Source of the DNA: Gyrodactylus bullatarudis
Taxonomy: Eukaryota; Platyhelminthes; Monogenea; Gyrodactylidea; Gyrodactylidae
Assembly: GCA_012064415.1 (NCBI GenBank)
Contig: SSNU01000304.1
Span: forward strand, 1-24,946
Reading direction: 5' to 3'
DNA length: 24,946 nt
A program made the position numbers and the translations under genes. The stretch's first letter is position 1; each line of letters starts with the position of its first letter. This document shows positions 10,162 to 23,954 of this stretch, one piece after another. A model generated the notes under the pieces. That model was not told the DNA's origin. It did not search any database and was given only the letters and a program-made list of their open reading frames with translations.

Positions 10162-12814
10162 CTACAATTCTTCTTTTTTGCTGTCTGAAAGAAAGGAAAA
10201 TAATTAGAAAAGCCGTTTTTTATTAAATAATTCAACTAACCCTTGATGATACATGAGCCAGAATCATTCTTGATGAATCCATCTTTACAAGTGCACTCAT
10301 AGGAACCTGGCATGTTTCTGCATTCTTCGTTTTCCTGGGAACACAGATCTTTATGTAATTCACACTCGTCTATGTCGGTACAAGTGGAATCTTTCAACTC
10401 AAACCCAGTATTACATTCTAAACAATCACTTTCCTTGCCTCCAGTACATTTTGTACATGAAACATGACATTGTGAACATCTGAAACTGCCGGGTTTGTTT
10501 TCACAAAACACTCCATCATCTTCACAATGAGTTTCCTCTTTACATTCATCAATGTCTAAGCAAGTTTTAGTTTCCTCGTCAAAACTATAGCCAGGCATGC
10601 ATTCTGTACAGTTAGTTTCCAAAGGACCGTTACACGTTCGACAAGATATCGGGCATTTTTCACAGACAGTTTCCTGGTCATCGGCAAGACTTTTCTTAAA
10701 ATAACCAACCTCTTGGCATTGGTTACATTCAGAGCCAAAATATCCAGATTTGCCTAGGGTTTTAATTCAATCAAATTAATATTCATTTTTAATTAAAATT
10801 GATTTCTAGGCCCTCAAAAAATGTTGAAAACTCTTGAAAGATCTAATGAATAGCAAAATATTTTAACTTGCGTTTAAACGTTTCAAATTAACCCTTTCGT
10901 AAGATTAGGGCAATTATTCAAAATCGAGAATTCTCAGTTATCACGCAGGTCTAAACAATACCACCATGTTCTATTTTATGATTTAAGCTGAATAAATCTC
11001 AACAATGTTAAATAGTAGGGTAATACAAAATTTTATTTTCCTGAACAATATTCTATGCCTTGATCAAAAACCATGAAAAAAACATTTTTGAAAGTCAAAA
11101 AAAATTTTTTCAAGTTCTGATATCATCAAAATTTACCTTATTTCCTAGGATATTTTTTCAAAATGTGAAAAAAGACTCAATTTTTACTATATTTTTTCAA
11201 AACGTAGCAAAAACTATTCAAAAATCTTGATTTTGTCCTTTCTCGTAGTAAAATTCATTGAAAGAATCTTGGCGCGCGTTCAAAAATAGTCATTTTCAAT
11301 CAAGATTTTGTATATCAGAACAAACTCGAAAACGTGAGGTTTTATAGGAAAAATGCTTAGTTTTCGATAATCTTCAAAATGAGATTAAGGCTGGGCAAAG
11401 TTAAAAGATTTGGCTTATATTAAATAATCTCAAAGTTTTTATCTATTCATAATTATAAGTAGATGGGAAATTCAATCGAAAATCGACTTTCTCAGAAGGG
11501 ACCAAAACAACCCTTACTACATAGGATCCACGTAAAAATCTCTTTTAAAATCGTCTTATAATAATTTTGAGTCTTTGTCTCGATTGGTTTTCTTATCGTC
11601 TTGATAGGGTTGATCAGTTTTTTAAATTCTTAAAAATTTGTTTTAATTAGATCAGATTCTTCTCTTGGTGCCCGATGTTTGGCGTGAGATAATTCACGAA
11701 AAAATATAACAGATAGATTAACAGTGATCTGTAAAACAGATTCTAAATTTCAAGATACAAAATGTTAGCATTTCAAAATTTTTAATTCAAATTCCAACTT
11801 AAGGGTTGATATCCAAAGTTCAAAGTACTCTTTATGAATTTACTTGTACAATAATCATAATAACAGGACTGTTATCTATCGTAAATCTATGTGAGATAAA
11901 ATAAACGTCATTGAAATTTCAATTCTAAATGATATTTTTATTTTATAACTACTTCAAAGTAAAGTGATCATATAAATAGATGATAATTTAACGAAATTTC
12001 GATTATAAAAAGTGTTTGTCTATGCTTCGTTGGCCTTTCTTATGCAAGTTATAATAATTGAATTTATTTATTGAAGTGTATTAGCAATAAAATTAGTCGA
12101 TAGTTTACTAATGCTTATCACTGCCTACTGAGCATAATAAATCACAAATACATACACGTGTTATGGGAATAATTTGTAAAAATCAGTTTTCTCTCAAGTT
12201 GAGAGTTTCAACTTGAGCAAGTTTTTGTTCAATGATCACTTTTCATATAAATTCTAGAAATACATATTATAGGTAACAAAATCCTACAGATAATTTGAAA
12301 CGTTCTGTGAGAGTTTAAGATTTGAAAACTCACATTGGCAAGATCCATTTCCCGTTCTTGTTCCATTCCCAGAACAATTTCCACCAACTGAGTTGCATTT
12401 AGCACAAGGCTGACAATTTTTACCAAACATACCTGGCGGACAACAAAAGTCATCAAAACATATTTTATTTTCTAATAAGCTTAGAGAAAATTCTTTAGGA
12501 GACTTTGAGAATACTGTTGCCCACCAATCTTCAATTTTTTCTTCGACTCGACTCAAGACATTTTTCACAGCAGTTGAGCTAGTTTCTGTGATTGAATCGA
12601 GAATCTCTAAAAGTCTTGTTTCGCTTATTTCGTAGGAAACGAGTTTTTTCTTCTCGTATTCTGCATCTCCACCAGTAAAAGATTTTGACATTGTATCATG
12701 AATTGAGCTATTCAAAGCTTTGACGAGCAATTTACAATCGGAACAAAGCTCCACGGAGAACACGTAACTAATCAGGAGAAGAAATATAAATATTATCGAA
12801 TATTTAGGTGTCAT
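10162..12814 (-). CDS. CRELD2: Cysteine-rich with EGF-like domains protein 2 (ER chaperone-like)
   Basis: Exons, in transcript order, are 12814-12334, 10753-10241 and 10184-10162, giving 338 aa (human CRELD2 is about 353). A signal peptide (about residues 1-20, YSIIFIFLLLISYVFS) is followed by a CSDC saposin-like/DUF3456 region, an EDWW motif, then the CRELD block CCPPGMFGKNC and GNCSGNGTRTGNG. After that come Cys-rich furin-like repeats and calcium-binding EGF motifs (DIDEC at 227-231 and 287-291). The C-terminus is KEEL, a KDEL-type ER-retrieval signal, and there is no membrane anchor, which separates it from CRELD1. Both introns match in phase; the first is 1.58 kb. Family role: ER-stress-inducible folding factor. 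The ATG is the first in frame after an acceptor-like AG, 7 nt upstream. It is divergent from UQCRC2. Confidence 0.93.
11016..11402. mobile_element. Second, diverged copy of the hAT-type MITE family
   Basis: It starts TAGGGTAATACAAAATTTT and follows the 795-1209 copy through shared blocks (GAACAATATTCTATGCC, TTTGTCCTT, GGCGCG, GAGATTAAGGCTGGG). The last ~12 bp of the right end are not preserved, and no target-site duplication is clear, so this copy is older or truncated. It lies in the first CRELD2 intron. Confidence 0.65.
12193..12217. repeat. Perfect 10-bp stem hairpin in CRELD2 intron
   Basis: CTCAAGTTGA, a 5-base loop (GAGTT), then TCAACTTGAG. It lies 117 nt inside the intron from the exon-1 donor. 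Function is unknown. Confidence 0.6.
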
Positions 12815-12971
12815 TTTGACCCTGTTGACCAAAAAAAGAAAAAGTAAGTCAAATTATACGTCTCAAATTTTGATTGGTTAATTTTATAAAATCTCCTAGC
12901 TAAAACGAATTATCAAAACACTAAAATGGCAGTTGTTTTAATTTCCCAACTAGTTTAAAACATATTTAGAT
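12815..12971. promoter_or_regulatory. Divergent promoter between CRELD2 and UQCRC2
   Basis: Only 157 bp separate the two start codons. A CCAAT box on the - strand (12877-12873) is followed by nine bases and then AGACG(T) (12863-12858). This resembles the ER-stress element CCAAT-N9-CCACG at the correct spacing but with two mismatches in the second half. Immediately before each ATG is a splice-acceptor-like AG (12822-12823 on -, 12968-12969 on +), so the mRNAs may be trans-spliced here. Regulation by ATF6 is inference. Confidence 0.4.
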
Positions 12972-14552
12972 ATGCATAAAGTAAACTCAATTACATTGCC
13001 ATCAAAGATATGCAAACTCGCAAAGCTATCAAATTATAATCGTGGAGTTGCTAGTAATGCTAGAGTTACTCCCTCTAAGGTTCATGCTGACGTTTCGGAA
13101 GAGGGAATCAAAGTTTGCTCTATTGACAATCCTAATATTACAACTGGTGCATCTAGGATAGCTCTTGTCGTTCGTGGAGGTCCTGTATATGAACATTTTA
13201 CCAAACTGGGCCTTTCACACTTGATAAGAAGATCATTTGGACTTGCTTCTGATGAATTTACTGCTGTTAATCTTAACCGTCATTTAGAATATCTCGGAGG
13301 AAAGGCTAAGTAGATTATAATTCTTAATTTTTTTCCAGTGTCATCGGTACCAAAGAACATATTATTTACACAATTGATTGTGCTCCCAATCTCTTACCAA
13401 GAGCTGGTGAGCTTATCTCTTTTATGGCTAGTGATAACGCCTATTTACCATGGGAAGTCAAAAGAATCACCAAGAAATTGATGGCCTACGATATTGAGTA
13501 CCTCCAACGTATAGATGGTGAGACACTGTGCTCAGAGCTCTTACATGAAGCAGCATTTGGAGCTCATGCATCTGGCACTAAACTAGGAAGATCTCTATAT
13601 TCTTCCATTGACAAATTGGGTGCCTACACTGATGAAGACATATTTCAGTTCCATGATAGCATGTTCAGTGCTTCAAATATGTCAATTGGTGTGCTTAATG
13701 CTAGTAATGATCTAAATTCTCTTGACTTAATCAAGGAATTCAAGGAAAATCTTAAAATTAAGAATAGCCCTAATAAATTATCTGAGCCACAGCATACTTT
13801 TATTGGAAGTACGTATTTATAAATATTTTTAAAAATAATATCACTTATCATTCAATTCTATTGATAGACGACGTCCGTAAAGAGATCAACAACCAAACTC
13901 ATGTTAATGTCAAACTCGCATACTATGTACCTTCTGGTCGCTCAAGTGTCTCACAAATGATCGCTTTGGGAATAGCTTCTTCTGCCCTAGGTGAAAATCG
14001 TGTTCAATATGGAACTCATAAAGACTCGATTCTTGGCAAAACTTGTGGAGCTGAAGGTTTTGACGAGAGTCTTGTTTCTGCCCAGCCACTCTATCAAATA
14101 CACTCTAATCATAGTCTATTTGGAGTTTCACTCAAGGGAACTTGTGGCTTGGCAACTAATGCACGATTAAATGCCATCGCTACTAGCCTCAAGAACATCG
14201 CCACCAAGGGACTTACACAAGCTGACTTTGATAAAGGAAAGGCTCAGTTCCTTATGAACTATTGTCAAATTGTTGAGGACCCTTATCTAAACATTGTCGA
14301 AAATGCCATCGACAACCTTGAGAATGGAAAAATTAACTCATTTGATGAAATCTCTAAAATTATCGACTCTATTACTCTTGATGAAGTCAATAATGTAAGT
14401 CTAACAGAATTCAACTCGATATATTCTCTAAATCTGATGTCGAAAATGTAATTTAGCATTTGAAGAAAGTTCTTGGCTCTGGACACCGTGCTATGGCCGT
14501 CACTGGATGCAAGACTACTGCCATCTCTCCTCTTGCAGTGATACCAAAATAA
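12972..14552 (+). CDS. UQCRC2: Cytochrome b-c1 complex subunit 2 (core protein 2), mitochondrial
   Basis: Exons are 12972-13309, 13339-13808, 13868-14394 and 14457-14552, giving 476 aa (human 453). Introns are 29, 59 and 62 bp, and all phases agree. A basic, Asp/Glu-poor N-terminus (about residues 1-30) looks like a mitochondrial presequence. An M16 peptidase-like fold follows: RIALVVRGGPVYE, GLSHLIRRS where active peptidases have the zinc motif HxxEH, then YLGGKANVIGTKEHIIYTIDC and WEVKRITKKL. The C-terminal half has the second M16-like domain, ending KKVLGSGHRAMAVTG. The lost zinc ligands mark it as a complex III core subunit rather than a processing peptidase. It is convergent with the ABHD8-like gene (71 bp between stops). 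Confidence 0.92.
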
Positions 14553-14623
14553 GAAATACTATAGTTGAATATATTAAGATATATTATTCATAGAAATTAT
14601 CTTGATCTTTTGGCATTTAACGA
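14553..14623. other. 71-bp spacer between convergent genes
   Basis: Separates the UQCRC2 stop and the ABHD8-like stop. No canonical AATAAA occurs on either strand, so the two 3' untranslated regions probably overlap or use variant signals. Confidence 0.5.
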
Positions 14624-15609
14624 TTAAAAGAAGAATTTCATCATAATTTCATTAAACTGATCCGGATTGTCAATCATCATGCAATGACCTGCCGATTTAA
14701 TTTCCCTTAGTTTAGCTTGTTTCATAACCTTGATGAAATATTCAAGTTGCATTACTTTTACCATATATTGATCCTCACATTTGGATATCAGTTTATCATA
14801 CTCGCCGTGAAGAACCATGACTGGTTGATTTATATGATGGAAAAAATTTTCATCTTTATTCTCATTCTTCTGTCCGATCAATATAGCTCTGATAACTGAT
14901 AACGGAGCCAAGTCCACATTTGATTGTTTTGTATAAAAGAATAAACTAAAACCTTGAACGAATGTAGAGAGCTTACCTCTTTAAAAAACCATGATAAAAT
15001 GGTACCAAAAATAAAGAAAAGAAATATGGTAGTTTACACCAAAATATTATAGTTTCCCTAAGTATGGAATCATACCAGGAAGAGATGACATTACTCGGCT
15101 TATCCATTAAAAGAGGAAACGGACTACCTGGAGCAGAGAGTAAGATCTTAGAGACAAATTTCTTTCTCTCTCTGGCCAAGTGCAGAGCCATCATACAACT
15201 TTTATTATAATTTTTGAAAAAAATTTACCCATAAGAGTGAGCAACAATATAAACTCTCACCTTTTGATCATAATCATCTATTATGTGATCAAAAACCTTC
15301 AAGGTGTCTGCACAGAAACTTTTAAATTCAAAATAATCTAGAAATTCTTGATTATCGCAACATATGCTATTGTTAACTTCTTCGAGGATTACACTTCTGC
15401 CATGGCCAATGTAGTCGAAAGTAAAATAGCACACATTTTTTTCTATAAATTGGGTTCAATGCACTATTACCCTTCAAAATCTTCAGCTGAGGCTCCCAAA
15501 TCTGCTTTGTTTCACCCACTCCATTTATGAAAAATACAAGCTCCATTTTGGTTTCATTGTTGTGAGAGGAGAAATTAAACCTTTTATTATCAATTTCGAT
15601 CAGGTTCAT
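14624..15609 (-). CDS. ABHD8: Alpha/beta-hydrolase, ABHD8-like
   Basis: Exons, in transcript order, are 15609-15471, 15442-15229, 15198-14977 and 14945-14624, giving 298 aa. All three introns are tiny (28, 30 and 31 bp) and phase-consistent. Features in order: FFINGVG (oxyanion region), FDYIGHGRS, the nucleophile elbow AHSYG with Ser116, the acid HGEYDKL with Asp242 and the base SAGH with His279, so the catalytic triad is intact. The middle lid is hydrophobic (WCKLPYFFSLFLVPFYHGF). Motif order and spacing best fit ABHD8, although vertebrate ABHD8 has a long N-terminal extension absent here. The substrate is unknown. An acceptor-like CCAG lies 3 nt before the ATG, and the frame is open further upstream, so the start is likely but not certain. 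It is divergent from FRA10AC1. Confidence 0.85.
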
Positions 15610-15765
15610 ATTCTGGAAATTGGAAAAAGAATTCAAATTGAAACTTTTTAAGTTGAGATAAAAAATACAATCATTAATTAATTTGTTAAAATTGGTTCAA
15701 TGTTTTAAAAAAATTAATAAAAATTAGCTATTATTGGATAAGTGCACCTTAAGGTTAATCTCAGT
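15610..15765. promoter_or_regulatory. Divergent promoter between ABHD8-like and FRA10AC1
   Basis: A 156-bp gap between opposing ATGs. It contains two ATTGG (inverted CCAAT) motifs, near 15690 and at 15733-15737. Acceptor-like AGs directly precede both ATGs (15613-15614 on -, 15763-15764 on +). Confidence 0.35.
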
Positions 15766-16738
15766 ATGCCAAAAGTAATTCATTGCACGTAATTCCCAAG
15801 CGCCCATTTCCTGAATATCATTCCGATTTTGAATCTGAAACTGCTAGTAGTGTTGGAACAAGGAATGAAAAAGAGTTAGAATGTTTTTCCACAAGGATTC
15901 AGGACGATAAATCTTTGTACGAAAAACCTTTTAAAAAAAGGGGGAATCCCTTTCTTCATACATCTTTAAAAAATGGCGTTGGAGTTATCTCAGGCAATGC
16001 TGTAATTATTAACAAGTTATTTAATTGATCTAGTTTGAGCGTCACAAGAAACTTGTCAATGATTACATGGAATATTATGGGGGCTCTATTAAAGATTTTC
16101 AGTTAGATGAAACAAAATTTAAGAGAGATATGGATGTTATCAGAGAAAATTACAAATTCGTGTATTCTGATGACGAGGATGATCTCAGCTCTTGGTAAAC
16201 TCAAAAATTAACTTTCATCTATCTAAGGGAACAAAGACTTGCCAAACGGTACTGGAATAGGCTGTTTAAAGAATATGCTATTATAGATTTATCTCGTTAC
16301 ATAACCGGATTATTTGGAATGCGTTGGAGATCAGAAAAAGAGGTTATTAATGGGAAGGGTCAATTTTCATGTGGAGGAGTTAATTGCCCCAATAATGATA
16401 ACCTGGCTAGTTGGGAGGTCAACTTTCGGTATAAGGAGAAGAATCAAAAAAAGAACGCACTTGTAAAAATAAGACTTTGTCCCGAATGCTCCGTTAAACT
16501 GAATTTCAAAAAAATGTATGTTTTTCTTAATTTTATATCAAGGCACGATCGAGCAAAAGCTCCAAAGAAACGCGATTCAAAGATTTCACTTGGTGAATCG
16601 GTCAATCAAAACGAAGTGTCCCAGGATAAAATCAGTTCATCTTCATCAGAAATAATTAAAGATGAAATCGCAGAGAAAATTAATGAGCAAACAGAAGAGG
16701 ATGAAATGGATGAATACTTTTCAGATATGTTTTTGTAA
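15766..16738 (+). CDS. FRA10AC1: FRA10AC1 homolog (nuclear, spliceosome-associated protein)
   Basis: Exons are 15766-15774, 15801-16001, 16034-16194, 16228-16515 and 16543-16738, giving 284 aa (human 315). Introns are 26, 32, 33 and 27 bp. Diagnostic blocks: ERHKKLVNDYMEYYGG, DMDVIRENYKF, WEQRLAKRYWNRLFKEYAI, RWRSEKEVINGKGQFSCG, SWEVNF, NALVKIRLCPECSVKLNF, and an acidic tail ending DEYFSDMFL. Four Cys residues (CGGVNC and CPEC) form a probable zinc site. The 27-bp intron is a multiple of three without a stop, so retention would leave the frame open; removal matches the family better. The 9-bp first exon (Met-Pro-Lys) is the weakest part, but without its intron the ATG frame stops after eight codons. 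Its role is inferred from the family. Confidence 0.9.
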
Positions 16739-17172
16739 AAAATATAATAATTCAAAAGATTTATTCTTCTCCATACTCGTAGAATTGCGTGAAATTTCAT
16801 ATCAATCTCGTTTATAGATACAATTCTTAATCTTTTTCCAAATCGCATTTCATTTTCCAGTCTAATAATGTAATCAACCAAGTCTCCTTCTCTCAAAATG
16901 GAACTTTTCTTTTCTGCAATCTTTCCGTTTAATAGAAATCGACAGTCATAAAATTCGTTTTCAATACTGCTCCGCGACAAACCAAATCCATGTTTAATAA
17001 TAGAATCCATGCGTGCATTTTTCATAAATAATTCAATAGTTTTAAATTCTGAATTGAATTTCAAGTCCTCTTTAATGTAAGCATCTTCCTCGAAAGACAG
17101 TCCAGACGTGGAGAAACATTTGAAGACCGATCTTGATTTGTTGGAGCGTACAAGAAGCCAATTTAGCCTCAT
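16606..17172 (-). CDS. MTRES1: MTRES1/C6orf203-like mitochondrial S4 RNA-binding protein
   Basis: Single exon, 188 aa. The N-terminus (MRLNWLLVRSNKSRSVFKCF) is basic and Ser-rich, like a mitochondrial presequence. Residues about 53-123 form an S4-type RNA-binding domain: ARMDSIIKHGFGLSRS, then FYDCRFLLNGKIAEKKS and REGDLVDYIIR. It ends with the family's closing strand, FHAILRVWRRINL (to about residue 139). The known family protein binds mitochondrial RNA and supports transcription or ribosome recycling. The protein should end near residue 140-150, but no stop occurs until 16606. The last ~44 codons therefore run antisense through the final FRA10AC1 exon, and the true C-terminus is uncertain. 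Confidence 0.8.
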   Translation of the reverse strand: MRLNWLLVRSNKSRSVFKCFSTSGLSFEEDAYIKEDLKFNSEFKTIELFMKNARMDSIIKHGFGLSRSSIENEFYDCRFLLNGKIAEKKSSILREGDLVDYIIRLENEMRFGKRLRIVSINEIDMKFHAILRVWRRINLLNYYIFYKNISEKYSSISSSSVCSLIFSAISSLIISDEDELILSWDTSF

Positions 17173-17214
17173 TAAAAACTCACCGAAATGATTTTGTATT
17201 TAAATCAAACAAAT

Positions 17215-17227
17215 TTTATTATTTATT
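17215..17227 (-). terminator. Two polyadenylation signals for syntenin
   Basis: Two reverse-strand AATAAA motifs (17227-17222 and 17220-17215) lie about 115-130 nt after the syntenin stop and only about 45 nt before the MTRES1 start on the same strand. Confidence 0.5.
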
Positions 17228-17342
17228 CCATAAATCAAGATTTTTGAATTGGTTCAAGTTATCATATTTTATGATTCATATTTAATTTTGATAGTATGAA
17301 ATTCACATTCGTGAGTCACGAATCGTGACTCTACTACTAGGG

Positions 17343-18159
17343 TCACTCTACAGTGCTATAGTCTCTACCAGAGACTTTAGACTTCGACAGGGATCGAAGA
17401 ATCTTTATTGTTCGTATAAAGCCTACATAATTAGAGGATGATACAAACTTGTTATATATTAATTTTAATATTGGAAATGATATAAGAGATAGCTCCAAGC
17501 TCTGATCACTGGCTCGGATTAAATTTCTCAAATCATCATCTGACTTTCCAATAACATACATGTTGTTTATTTTGACTATTTGCTCCCCAATTCTGACATT
17601 CTTATTTTTTGCGTCAGAATTTTCAAATATTCCTATGATTTTTCCATTCAGAATTTCAAGGCCAACCATGCCGTAGTCATTTTTATCTAATTTTATGTTG
17701 GTTTGATAATTTCTTAAATATCGTAAATTTCTCAACAAACCTTTTTCTGATTGCAAATTTATAATTTTTGTCTACCATTTTTCTCAGTAAATGATCTATG
17801 TAGCCAATATCGTTATCGTTTAATTTTAATCCATTAATTTCGAGAACTTCATCGCCTATTTCAATTCCTGTTTTATGGGCATATGAATCATGTACTATAT
17901 CAGATATGAAGAAACACCTCTCAAATTTTTTAATACTTAAACCAAGGTTTACTTTTCGAGGTAGGGTTATTTCATATATTTTTACGGTGGATTTAATTTC
18001 ATCGAATTGACTTATATTTGTGGTTCTGTCACTATTGTCAAGGACACTCTTTATTTCGGTGAACAATAAATTATTATTTTTATCATAGTAGCCAACAATT
18101 TCTTTACCAAGATAGAAATCATTTATATGGTAGGCAGCCTTTACTCCTTGAACTTGCAT
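17343..18159 (-). CDS. SDCBP: Syntenin (SDCBP)-like tandem PDZ scaffold
   Basis: Exons, in transcript order, are 18159-17741 and 17712-17343, joined over a 28-bp intron (17740-17713). The result is 262 aa (human syntenin-1 is 298). PDZ1 is at about residues 57-140 (RKVNLGLSIKKF binding loop, then IEIGDEVLEINGLKL). It runs directly into PDZ2 at about 141-222 (YGMVGLEILNGKIIGI, RIGEQIVKINNMYVIG, SLELSLISF). The two PDZs abut with almost no linker, which is characteristic of syntenin, and a short basic tail follows. Family role: binds syndecan and other membrane-protein C-termini and PIP2, linking them to trafficking and exosomes. The N-terminal LYPxL motifs used to bind ALIX are absent. Without the intron the frame would break between the domains. 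Confidence 0.85.
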
Positions 18160-18279
18160 TTGAAAATTTTTTTGAATCAGACTGCTTGACTATACAAAAA
18201 CAAACACAAATTTGAAAAGTTACATCTTTTATTAAGCAGCTATTACAAATTATGAAAGTCTAAAGGAATTTTGCTTAAA
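18160..18279. promoter_or_regulatory. Divergent promoter between syntenin and KAT6
   Basis: A 120-bp gap between opposing ATGs. No CCAAT or clear TATA box was seen. Acceptor-like AGs occur 26 nt (-) and about 14 or 42 nt (+) before the ATGs, weaker than at the other genes. Confidence 0.3.
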
Positions 18280-23126
<4,847 letters not shown>

Positions 23127-23258
23127 GTGAGTTTTTATTCCCCTTTAAATTATACATATCTTCCTGCATATTATTCAGTTGGACATTTATCATCCATTCA
23201 TTCATTTTATATAATTTTTCATTGTATCTGTTGCGTCCTATTCGTGTCGAAAGTCCCA

Positions 23259-23328
23259 TATGTGTTTAAACTCAAACGGGACGTCCCATTTGTGTCGAAA
23301 AAAACAGGGGGTGGGAGACACATTTTCC
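23259..23328. repeat. Outer inverted repeat, left copy
   Basis: Contains TGTTTAAACTCAAACGGGA and AACAGGGGGTGGGAGACACA. The same sequence appears in inverse complement at 24588-24652. It carries a short extra duplication (GTCCCATxTGTGTxxA) not present on the right. It probably marks one end of a composite DNA-transposon insertion. Confidence 0.6.
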
Positions 23329-23672
23329 TTAAACTTCATATTTTCATCCAGCCCCTCACTCGAAAGGATATTTAATTCCGCATCAAAAATGCTTGATTTG
23401 AAGACTAAATTAAATTGTTTTATTCAATCAAAATATTGTATTGAATTTTATTATAACTGAAAGGCATTTTAAACTGCTGATAACATTCATTTTTTTCGTA
23501 TGAACAATGGAAATTTTTAGTTGTAGGAGTTAAGTATCTTTGAAAAGATTAAATAAAGTGAACTTAAGATACTGTACCTGCTTGAAATTCGTTGAATACC
23601 GGTAAAGAACATACATCTTCATATACCGTATACTCTATTTTCAACCTTAAAAATAAACAAAAAAAGAAAATA

Positions 23673-23727
23673 CAGTACGAACTGTGCACTTTATGTCAAA
23701 AATCACCCTTTTCTCTCTGCCCTTTTT
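23673..23727. repeat. Pogo/Tigger-like terminus starting TA-CAGTACGA
   Basis: Begins CAGTACGAACTGTGCACTTT after a TA dinucleotide and ends in TCTCTCTGCCCTTTTT. A direct, closely similar copy lies at 24654-24710. A CAGT start next to TA is typical of pogo/Tigger ends. Confidence 0.5.
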
Positions 23728-23819
23728 ATTAAAATAATAATATATATATAACCTCTGTACTTATAAGTAAGCACACTTCAATTATTGGAACTAGAAAAAT
23801 AAAATAGGTAAAAAATTAT

Positions 23820-23935
23820 ACACTTGTATTGAGAATTTTTTTCTCTTTCCAACCATCTAATAAATCATATTATCTCAAACTATTAAACAAAAGATATTGA
23901 CGTTTAAATCTAATAAATTCATAACTTGGAGCGAA
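23820..23935. repeat. Inner terminal inverted repeat, left arm
   Basis: About 116 bp (TTTTTTCTCTTTCCAACCAT near the outer side, ATAACTTGGAGCGAA at the inner side). It matches 24463-24579 in reverse complement at high identity, allowing small indels, and brackets the transposase remnant. Confidence 0.75.
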
Positions 23936-23954
23936 CTTTTGGAGTTTCATTTTT

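Noticed and set aside
12193..12217. Hairpin considered as a transcription terminator
   Set aside because: Eukaryotic intron context, and no T-run placed as in bacterial terminators.
14283..14486. 67-codon open frame on the - strand
   Set aside because: Antisense shadow of the UQCRC2 C-terminal exons.
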